From Motiliproteus sp041586735 (GTDB taxonomy: Bacteria; Pseudomonadota; Gammaproteobacteria; Pseudomonadales; Balneatricaceae): a stretch of 64,000 nucleotides of DNA. Position numbers and translations under genes: made by a program. The notes beneath the pieces were generated by a model. That model did no database searches and was not told the origin of the DNA. It saw only the letters and a program-made list of their open reading frames with translations. Positions 8,380-14,772 of this stretch are shown here, piece after piece. The stretch lies in contig JBFGZQ010000010.1 in assembly GCA_041586735.1 (NCBI GenBank), positions 62,001-126,000 on the forward strand, written 5' to 3'. Every line of letters begins with the position of its first letter. Position 1 is the stretch's first letter.

Positions 8380-8820
8380 ATGCGCACTGATTCAAGCAAT
8401 GTCGTTGGCTGGCGCGAGTGGGTTTCTCTGCCAGATTTGGGGATCGCTCGGATCAAGGCCAAGGTCGACACCGGCGCTCGAACCTCGGCGCTGCATGCCT
8501 TTCAGGTTGAGGCTTTTGAACGCGACGGCAACCCCTGGGTGCGTTTTGAGATGCACCCGATCCAAGGAGATAGTCTGACCGCCATAAGCTGCGAGGCCCC
8601 GGTACTGGACACCCGCACGGTAACGGATTCCGGCGGTCATAAAGAACGCCGCTACGTGATCAGTACGACGCTGGTGATCGGCAGCGAACGCTATCCGATA
8701 GAGATGACACTCACCAACCGTGACACCATGCGCTTTCGCATGCTACTCGGCAGGACCGCGCTCGCGGGCCGTTTTACAGTCGACTCCAAATTGTCGTATT
8801 TACATAGCTATACTCTTTAG
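8380..8820 (+). CDS. RimB-like ATP-dependent zinc protease family protein (retropepsin-like)
   Basis: A 146-residue protein of the family annotated as ATP-dependent zinc protease / RimK-associated RimB. The hallmark is KAKVDTGARTSALHA near the N-terminus, a retropepsin-like D-T-G-A motif, followed by a beta-rich body and LLGRTAL near the end. The frame extends upstream to 8296, but that extension has no hydrophobic or conserved character, and the family starts shortly before the WVSLPDLG strand, so ATG 8380 is chosen. RimB proteins accompany RimK and are proposed to process its poly-glutamate products. rimK follows after 51 nt. Confidence 0.82.
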   Translation: MRTDSSNVVGWREWVSLPDLGIARIKAKVDTGARTSALHAFQVEAFERDGNPWVRFEMHPIQGDSLTAISCEAPVLDTRTVTDSGGHKERRYVISTTLVIGSERYPIEMTLTNRDTMRFRMLLGRTALAGRFTVDSKLSYLHSYTL

Positions 8821-8871
8821 TCAGTACCCTAAAAACCACCCAACAACCTCCTTACCTGTAGAGTCGGTCCT

Positions 8872-9786
8872 ATGAGATTAGTTATCCTGTCACGTAATCA
8901 AAGCCTGTATTCCACCCGACGTTTAGTAGAGGCGGCCCAGCAAGCAGGCCATGAGGTTCGCGTCGTCGATGTGCTGCGCTGCTACATGAATATCAACTCC
9001 GACGACCCCAGCATCCATTACCTAGGCAAAGAGCTGGAAGAGTTTGATGCGGTCATTCCCCGCATCGGTGCATCGGTGACCTTTTATGGTACAGCGGTAT
9101 TGCGCCAATTCGAGATGATGGGCGTCTATCCGCTCAACGAGTCGGTGGCTATCAGTCGTTCACGCGACAAGCTGCGCTCTATGCAGCTGCTGTCACGCAA
9201 GAAAGTAGGCTTACCGGTGACCGGCTTTGCCAGCAAGCCCGGCGACATTCCCGATCTGCTGGATATGGTCGGTGGCGCACCGGTGGTCCTCAAACTGCTC
9301 GAAGGCACGCAAGGGATCGGCGTGGTATTGGCTGAAACTCGCCAGGCGGCACAGAGCGTGCTCGAAGCCTTTATGGGGCAAAAAACCAACATCATGGTGC
9401 AGGAGTTCATCAAAGAGGCGGGGGGTGCCGATATCCGCTGCTTCGTGATTGGTGACAAGGTGGTGGCCGCCATGAAGCGCCAGGGCAAGGAGGGCGAGTT
9501 CCGCTCTAATCTGCACCGCGGCGGCAGTGCGGCACTGATTAAGATCACCCCGCAGGAGCGTGCTACCGCAGTGTTAGCCGCGCGCACTATGGGTCTAAAT
9601 GTCGCCGGTGTCGACCTGCTGCGCTCCGCTCGCGGGCCGCTGGTGATGGAGGTCAACTCCAGCCCGGGACTCGAAGGGGTTGAAAGAGCAACCGGTAAAG
9701 ATGTCGCCGGCGCCATCATTAGCTTCATCGAGAAGAGTGTCGAGGCTAAAAAGACCAACCGTACCCGTACCCGAGGCGCGGGTTAA
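8872..9786 (+). CDS. rimK: RimK, ribosomal protein S6 glutamate ligase / ATP-grasp
   Basis: A 304-residue ATP-grasp ligase that adds glutamate to the C-terminus of ribosomal protein S6 and can form poly-alpha-glutamate. Seen: N-terminal pre-ATP-grasp domain (MRLVILSRNQSLYSTRRL), SRSRDKLRSMQLL, the ATP-binding loop LLEGTQGIGVVL (about residues 141-152), QEFIKEAGGADIRCFVIG, and the metal-binding end VMEVNSSPGLEG. Length agrees with E. coli RimK (about 300). It is flanked by a RimB-like gene and an aspartoacylase-family gene that starts at the next base after its stop. Confidence 0.95.
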   Translation: MRLVILSRNQSLYSTRRLVEAAQQAGHEVRVVDVLRCYMNINSDDPSIHYLGKELEEFDAVIPRIGASVTFYGTAVLRQFEMMGVYPLNESVAISRSRDKLRSMQLLSRKKVGLPVTGFASKPGDIPDLLDMVGGAPVVLKLLEGTQGIGVVLAETRQAAQSVLEAFMGQKTNIMVQEFIKEAGGADIRCFVIGDKVVAAMKRQGKEGEFRSNLHRGGSAALIKITPQERATAVLAARTMGLNVAGVDLLRSARGPLVMEVNSSPGLEGVERATGKDVAGAIISFIEKSVEAKKTNRTRTRGAG

Positions 9787-10830
9787 GTGATGCTGAAGAA
9801 AAACACCGTACTGGAGATTGCCGGGGAACGCATTTTACCGGGAGAGCGCAGGTCGTTGCATATCGACCTGGGCAAACTCTATAACCACACTCGCCTCGAT
9901 CTGGATATCGAAGTGATTCATGGCCGTCGCCCAGGCCCGACGCTGATGGTCAGTGCCGCAATTCATGGCGATGAACTCAACGGTGTCGAGGTCTGCCGGC
10001 AACTGTTAAAGCACAAAGCCCTGAGTCGTATCCATGGCACCCTGATCATCGTGCCGGTGGTCAACATCTTTGGTTTTATCCACCGCAGTCGCTACCTGCC
10101 CGACCGCCGCGACCTCAACCGCTGTTTTCCCGGTAGCAGCAAGGGTTCGCTGGGGGCGCGCATGGCGTATATATTCCGCACCCAGATCCTCAATCACTGC
10201 ACCCATGTGATCGATATGCACACTGGAGCGATCCATCGCAGCAACCTGCCGCAAATCCGCGCCAACCTGGACAGCCCCACTGCCGAGATGATGGCCCAGG
10301 CGTTCGGCGCCCCGGTCATTATCGACTCCAAGCTCAGGGATGGTTCACTGCGCCAATGCGCTGATGAGGCCGGCATCTCGCTGATCCTGTACGAGGCCGG
10401 CGAAGCGCTGCGTTTTGATGACAATGCGATCCGCGGCGGGGTCCGCGGCGTACTCAACGTTATGCGGGAACTGCAGATGCTGTCAGCGGTAAAAAGCCCG
10501 AAACGGCTGTTAACACCCGTGGTCGCCAACTCCTCCGCCTGGATCCGAGCCGATACCGACGGGGTGTTTCGCTCGATCGTAACCCTGGGTCAGCGTGTCA
10601 GTCGTGACCAGTTGATGGGCATCGTCGCCTCGCCGTTCGGCGATCAGGAACATGAGGTCTTGGCGCCCAACTCGGGGATCATCATCGGCCAGAACAACAT
10701 CCCGCTGGTCAACGAAGGCGAGGCGCTCTATCACCTGGCACGCTTTGATGAGAGCCTCAAAGCCGGACGCCAGGTCGAGCGCATTACCGAACAGATTGAC
10801 GCCCACCCTCTGGCCGAAGAGTTTGAATAA
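9787..10830 (+). CDS. Succinylglutamate desuccinylase/aspartoacylase-family zinc hydrolase
   Basis: A 347-residue M14-like zinc hydrolase. Metal and catalytic motifs are visible: AAIHGDELNG (His and Glu ligands), RDLNRCFPG, then VIDMHTGAIHR (third His). A C-terminal beta domain with a lipoyl-like PNSGIIIGQ turn follows. Family members remove acyl groups from amino acids or peptides. The start is GTG 9787 or ATG 9790, immediately after the rimK stop, so it is translationally linked with rimK. Its place in the rim cluster argues for acting on glutamylated products and against it being the AstE of the distant arginine cluster. Substrate unknown. Confidence 0.8.
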   Translation: MMLKKNTVLEIAGERILPGERRSLHIDLGKLYNHTRLDLDIEVIHGRRPGPTLMVSAAIHGDELNGVEVCRQLLKHKALSRIHGTLIIVPVVNIFGFIHRSRYLPDRRDLNRCFPGSSKGSLGARMAYIFRTQILNHCTHVIDMHTGAIHRSNLPQIRANLDSPTAEMMAQAFGAPVIIDSKLRDGSLRQCADEAGISLILYEAGEALRFDDNAIRGGVRGVLNVMRELQMLSAVKSPKRLLTPVVANSSAWIRADTDGVFRSIVTLGQRVSRDQLMGIVASPFGDQEHEVLAPNSGIIIGQNNIPLVNEGEALYHLARFDESLKAGRQVERITEQIDAHPLAEEFE

Positions 10831-10840
10831 CCGCTAATGC

Positions 10841-10870
10841 CTGCTCGCTGGAGCTCAAACCAGCGAGCAG
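10841..10870 (+). terminator. 11-bp hairpin after rim cluster
   Basis: CTGCTCGCTGG pairs perfectly with CCAGCGAGCAG around an 8-nt loop, 10 nt after the stop of the aspartoacylase-family gene. There is no T-run, so it may act with Rho or as a 3' stabiliser. Confidence 0.55.
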
Positions 10871-10927
10871 ACATTGCAAACGATATCACCTAAGACTATC
10901 GCGCCGCTGGCTGCCATGCACAACAAT

Positions 10928-10976
10928 AGCACTCGAGAGTGCTGCCACAACCGCATCCAGCACCAAAACCATGCAT
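10928..10976 (+). promoter_or_regulatory. Candidate NtrC enhancer sites upstream of narK
   Basis: Two dyads lie about 100-150 nt before the sigma-54 element. One is AGCACTCGAGAGTGCT (10928-10943), GCAC and GTGC separated by 6 nt. The other, at 10959-10976, is GCAC-N7-ATGC, one base from the NtrC consensus GCAC-N7-GTGC. Position and sequence fit enhancer binding by NtrC or a relative; this is inference. Confidence 0.5.
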
Positions 10977-11073
10977 ATCCGTCGTCCTACCTCTCGCTGA
11001 CAGCGCTCTAATTCTGAACAAACCTTTCGCCAACCACCTTGATTAATAAGCACTAAAAAATAAATATCTTTTT

Positions 11074-11089
11074 TGGCACAGGATATGCA
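11074..11089 (+). promoter_or_regulatory. Sigma-54 promoter of narK
   Basis: TGGCACAGGATATGCA matches the sigma-54 consensus TGGCACG-N4-TTGCA with two mismatches and has GG (11075-11076) and GC (11087-11088) exactly 12 nt apart. Transcription would begin near 11100, downstream of the ATG at 11090, which excludes that codon and supports ATG 11132 as the narK start. Confidence 0.72.
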
Positions 11090-11131
11090 ATGACCAGAGT
11101 ACTGAAACTTTCTAGCGATGAGGTTACCCCC

Positions 11132-12604
11132 ATGCATACACAACCCGAGCGCTTCAACCTGCTCGCCTTCGGCGGCAAGATGAAGATCCTGCATATGAGC
11201 TGGATAGCATTTTTTATCACCTTCTTTGTCTGGTTTAACCATGCACCGTTGATGGGCGTGATCGCCGAATCACTCGGCCTGACCCGCGCCGAGATCAAGA
11301 CTCTGCTGATCATTAACGTCGCCTTGACCATTCCGGCCCGGGTACTGATCGGCATGCTGACTGACAAATACGGCCCGCGGATCACCTATGCGGCGATCCT
11401 GTTTACCTCCGCCTTTCCCTGCTTTATGTTTGCCATGGCTGACTCCTTCGAGCAGGCGGCACTGTCACGCTTTCTACTCGGCTTTGTCGGTGCCGGTTTC
11501 GTGGTCGGCATCCGCATGGTCAGCGAATGGTTTCCCGCCAACGAACTGGGCACCGCCGAAGGGATCTACGGTGGCTGGGGCAACTTTGGTTCGGCAGCGG
11601 GGGCGATGCTGCTGCCCACCCTGGCACTGCTGTTTGGCGGTGAGGACGGCTGGCGCTATGCGGTCGGCCTGACCGGCGCAATCAGCCTGGTGTTCAGTTT
11701 TATCTGGTACCAAAACGTCTCCGACACCCCCAAGGGCTCTACCTACTTCAAGCCCAAGCAGATCGGCGGCTTGGAAGTGACCAGCAAGGGCGACTTCCTG
11801 TTCCTGCTGGTGATGAAGGTGCCTATGTATGCGGCCTTGGCATTACTGACCTGGAAACTCTCCCCGGCAGGCGTCTCAACTATAAACGGGAGTGTCGCCA
11901 ACCTGATCTATGTGGGTCTGGGCGTGCTCTACGTCTACGACTGCTACAAAGCCTACATCATCAACAAAAACCTGTTCAAGGAAGAGGTCCCTGAAATTCA
12001 CCGCTACAAGTTCAAACAGGTCGCGGTATTAAATGTGCTGTACTTCGCCACCTTCGGTTCTGAGCTCGCGGTGATCTCTATGTTGCCGCTGTTCTTCGCC
12101 GATATCTTTGACCTGGATATGGTCTACGCCGGCCTAGTCGCCTCGGGTTACGCCTTTATGAATCTGGCGTCACGCCCCGGTGGTGGCTGGTTGAGCGACC
12201 GTTTCGGCCGCAAGATCACCTTGCTAGTACTCACCGCCGGACTGGCGGGCGGTTACGCACTGATGGCGATGATCGACAGTTCCTGGCCGCTGTTTCTGGC
12301 TGTCGCTGGCGCCATGGCCTGCTCGTTCTTCGTCCAGGCCGGTGAAGGCGCAGTATTTGCAGCCGTACCGCTGATCAAGCGCCGCCTGACTGGCCAGATT
12401 GCCGGGATGACCGGCGCCTATGGCAATGTCGGCGCGGTAGTCTACCTGACCGTACTCTCTTTAGTAGACTACTCCACCTTCTTTATGGTGATCGCGGCGA
12501 CCGCCGTGGTCGGCTTTATCACCCTGCTGTTGATGGAGGAGCCGGCCGGACAGATCGCCGAGGTGATGGAAGATGGTAGCGTGCAACTGATCGACGTCAC
12601 CTAA
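11132..12604 (+). CDS. narK: Nitrate/nitrite transporter (NarK/NasA-type MFS)
   Basis: A 490-residue major facilitator with 12 predicted membrane helices. The nitrate-porter signature appears in the first half (GAGFVVGIRMVSEWF, then GIYGGWGNFGSAAGA) and again in the second (ASRPGGGWLSDRFGR, GMTGAYGNVGAVVYL). It takes up nitrate, and perhaps exchanges nitrite, at the inner membrane. ATG 11132 is chosen over ATG 11090 because the sigma-54 promoter overlaps the latter and GAGG lies 8 nt before the former. It leads a cluster ending in assimilatory nitrate reductase, so uptake for assimilation is the likely role. Confidence 0.9.
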   Translation: MHTQPERFNLLAFGGKMKILHMSWIAFFITFFVWFNHAPLMGVIAESLGLTRAEIKTLLIINVALTIPARVLIGMLTDKYGPRITYAAILFTSAFPCFMFAMADSFEQAALSRFLLGFVGAGFVVGIRMVSEWFPANELGTAEGIYGGWGNFGSAAGAMLLPTLALLFGGEDGWRYAVGLTGAISLVFSFIWYQNVSDTPKGSTYFKPKQIGGLEVTSKGDFLFLLVMKVPMYAALALLTWKLSPAGVSTINGSVANLIYVGLGVLYVYDCYKAYIINKNLFKEEVPEIHRYKFKQVAVLNVLYFATFGSELAVISMLPLFFADIFDLDMVYAGLVASGYAFMNLASRPGGGWLSDRFGRKITLLVLTAGLAGGYALMAMIDSSWPLFLAVAGAMACSFFVQAGEGAVFAAVPLIKRRLTGQIAGMTGAYGNVGAVVYLTVLSLVDYSTFFMVIAATAVVGFITLLLMEEPAGQIAEVMEDGSVQLIDVT

Positions 12605-12663
12605 ACTTAATGGTACTAAATTTGATGATACCTAAACTCGATGTCAGCTAAACTTGATGACAT
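12601..12663 (+). repeat. Four imperfect 15-16 bp direct repeats after narK
   Basis: Four copies of a CTAAAYTYGATG-type unit run head to tail from the narK stop codon (12601, 12616, 12632, 12648). The last two also form a hairpin, GATGTCA pairing with TGACATC (12640-12646 with 12658-12664). They may be RNA- or protein-binding sites or a simple local duplication. Confidence 0.7.
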
Positions 12664-12667
12664 CTAG

Positions 12668-12702
12668 CGACAGACGCCACGATAATCTCGTGGCGTCTGT
12701 CG
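12668..12702 (+). promoter_or_regulatory. Perfect 15-bp hairpin between narK and kinase gene
   Basis: CGACAGACGCCACGA (12668-12682) pairs fully with TCGTGGCGTCTGTCG (12688-12702) around TAATC. Only three T follow, then AAGGA, the Shine-Dalgarno of the next gene (ATG 12717). It could be a partial terminator, attenuator or mRNA-processing site that lowers expression of the downstream gene relative to narK. Confidence 0.7.
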
Positions 12703-12716
12703 TTTAAGGACAACAG

Positions 12717-14447
12717 ATGACAACCAGACTGCAAGTGCGCTTTGGCGGCTGCTCGATCGCCGGTATCAAGGCGGAAAACCAGGACGCCTTCGCGGCCCAG
12801 CTGCCCGACTCACCGCTGCGTGAAACCAAGGGCGCGGTCTGCGCCCTGGCCGACGGGGTCAGCTCCAGCGTCGAATCGCACATCGCCAGCCAGACCAGCG
12901 TCACCGATTTTGTGCAGCAGTACTTTTCCACCCCCGATTCCTGGACCGTCAAGACCTCCGCCGCCCGAGTACTGAACGCCCTCAACCGCTGGCTCTACCA
13001 GCACGGCAACAGCGGTAGCCGGGCAAAAAACTCACTGGTGACCACCTTTTCGGCGCTGGTGATCAAATCCACCACCGCTCATCTACTCCATGTTGGCGAC
13101 TCGCGGATCTACCGTTACCGAGACGGCCAGTTAGAACAGCTGACCCGCGATCATGCCAGCACCTACGGTGGCGACAAGCGCTATCTGACCCATGCGTTAG
13201 GCGTCGACCCACATCTGGAGATCGACTACCACAAGCTCGAGGCAAAATGCGGCGATCTCTATCTGCTCAGCAGCGATGGCCTGCACGAATTTATTCCTCA
13301 ACAGCAGCTAGCAGCAACGCTCTGCGGACTGACGAAGGATCTGGAGGCCGAGGCCCACAAGCTGGTAGAGACCGCGCTGCACAACGGTAGCGACGACAAT
13401 ATCAGCGTCCTACTGGTACGCATCGACAACCTCGCCCTAGAAGATCTAGATGAAGCACACCACCAACTAACCCAACTGCCGATCCCGCCGGCACTCAAGC
13501 CCGGCAACCGCATCGACGGTTACGAGGTCCAGGAGGTACTCTATTCAGGCACCCGCAGCCACCTCTACCTGGTCCGCGATTGCACCAGTCAGGCGCTCTT
13601 TTGCCTGAAAACCCCATCGCTGAATGTTGCCGACGACCTTCTCTATCTGGATGGTTTTATCAAGGAGGAGTGGGTCGGCAAGCGCATCAACCATCCAGGT
13701 GTGATGAAGACCTTCAGCCCCGAGCGACCCAAGCAATTTCTGTACTATCTAGCCGAATATACCCCCGAACCACACCTGCGCCATTGGGCCAATGAACACC
13801 CCCAACCCGGCATCGAGTCCGTACGGGCACTCATCAAACAGATCACCCAGGGGCTGAGGGCGCTGCAGCGCCTGGACATGATCCACCAGGATCTGAAACC
13901 TGAAAATGTGCTGGTGGACGCCCAGGGACGTACCAAACTGATCGACTTCGGCACCGTGCGGATCGCCGGTATGGACGAGATCAGCAGCCCGCTGGACCGC
14001 GATATCCCCCAGGGCTCGGTCAACTACATAGCCCCCGAATACCTGATCGGCCAACCCGGCAGTCAGCGCTCTGACCTGTTCTCGCTGGGGGTGATCACCT
14101 ACGAACTGCTGACCGGCAAGATCCCGTACAAGGAGCGCCGCCGCAACGACTACCGGATCAAGTCCTATAGTGAGCTGAATTATATTCCCGCTCGCCAGCA
14201 CCGCCCGGAGCTGCCCGAATGGATCGAAGGCGCGCTGCGTAAAGCCTGCGCGGCCGACCCCAGGCGCCGCTATGCCGAGCTGTCCGAGTTTCTCTACGAT
14301 CTGGAACACCCTAACAAGGCGCTTATCCACAGTGAGCACAGCAAACCGCTGCTGGAGAAAAATCCGCTGCTGTTCTGGAAGGGACTCAGTGCCCTGCTGC
14401 TGCTGTTGCTGCTGCTGCAGTGGCTGCTGCTTGGAAAGCCCATCTAG
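12717..14447 (+). CDS. Membrane-anchored PP2C phosphatase-Ser/Thr kinase fusion
   Basis: A 576-residue protein. Residues about 8-240 form a PP2C-type phosphatase (NQDAF, ALADGVSSS, HVGDSRIYRYRDG, SSDGLHEF, GSDDNISVLLVR, supplying metal-binding Asp residues). Residues about 265-530 form a eukaryotic-like kinase: Lys in CLKTPS, catalytic HQDLKPEN, DFGTVR, APEYL and SDLFSLGVITYELLTGKIPY. A C-terminal Leu-rich membrane helix anchors it, so both domains face the cytoplasm. The glycine loop (SGTRSHLYL) is degenerate. It lies 112 nt after narK and about 325 nt before nirB. From memory, homologues sit at this place in other marine gammaproteobacterial nitrate clusters. Regulation of nitrate uptake or reduction is inferred. 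Confidence 0.88.
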   Translation: MTTRLQVRFGGCSIAGIKAENQDAFAAQLPDSPLRETKGAVCALADGVSSSVESHIASQTSVTDFVQQYFSTPDSWTVKTSAARVLNALNRWLYQHGNSGSRAKNSLVTTFSALVIKSTTAHLLHVGDSRIYRYRDGQLEQLTRDHASTYGGDKRYLTHALGVDPHLEIDYHKLEAKCGDLYLLSSDGLHEFIPQQQLAATLCGLTKDLEAEAHKLVETALHNGSDDNISVLLVRIDNLALEDLDEAHHQLTQLPIPPALKPGNRIDGYEVQEVLYSGTRSHLYLVRDCTSQALFCLKTPSLNVADDLLYLDGFIKEEWVGKRINHPGVMKTFSPERPKQFLYYLAEYTPEPHLRHWANEHPQPGIESVRALIKQITQGLRALQRLDMIHQDLKPENVLVDAQGRTKLIDFGTVRIAGMDEISSPLDRDIPQGSVNYIAPEYLIGQPGSQRSDLFSLGVITYELLTGKIPYKERRRNDYRIKSYSELNYIPARQHRPELPEWIEGALRKACAADPRRRYAELSEFLYDLEHPNKALIHSEHSKPLLEKNPLLFWKGLSALLLLLLLLQWLLLGKPI

Positions 14448-14581
14448 GCGCTGCACTAAAAACTCAACTGCTCAGCCATCATCTTCGCAGGTCCCTAGCT
14501 AACGGTCAGAAGCAGCCGAAATCGGGTCTTGGCTACTGCTAGCCGCCCGCGCACCATCCTCAGACAACCCGGCAGCAGAGC

Positions 14582-14596
14582 GCACACTCTTGGTGC
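14582..14596 (+). promoter_or_regulatory. NtrC-like enhancer site upstream of nirB
   Basis: GCACACTCTTGGTGC is a perfect GCAC-N7-GTGC match to the NtrC half-site pattern. It is about 100 nt upstream of the sigma-54 element, a usual enhancer distance. Confidence 0.6.
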
Positions 14597-14695
14597 TTTG
14601 ATAAGCATCCCGACTCTCTTCAAACGCCCTCTCCGCGCGACACTAAAGGGCGGCAAACGCCCGTATAGCGGCCTTATCAGCACAAATGTAAACAT

Positions 14696-14711
14696 TGGCA
14701 CGCTGCCTGCA
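14696..14711 (+). promoter_or_regulatory. Sigma-54 promoter of nirB
   Basis: TGGCACGCTGCCTGCA differs at one position from TGGCACG-N4-TTGCA, with GG (14697-14698) and GC (14709-14710) spaced 12 nt. The predicted transcription start is near 14722, giving a leader of about 50 nt before the nirB ATG. Confidence 0.8.
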
Positions 14712-14772
14712 TTAATGCTTATAACAGTACGTTTTAACGACCTATTTAGAAACAGACAGTGTGGAGTCAGGC

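Larger units (their letters stand above)
14448..14772 (+). other. Regulatory intergenic region before nirB
   Basis: These 325 bases hold no convincing gene; a short open frame at 14529-14816 overlaps the promoter and the nirB start and lacks coding character. The region contains an NtrC-like site and a sigma-54 promoter, listed separately. Confidence 0.7.

Noticed and set aside
12640..12702. ANTAR (NasR/NasT-type) two-hairpin RNA target
   Set aside because: The loops are 11 and 5 nt, not the hexaloops with conserved A and G at positions 1 and 4, and there is no T-run terminator.
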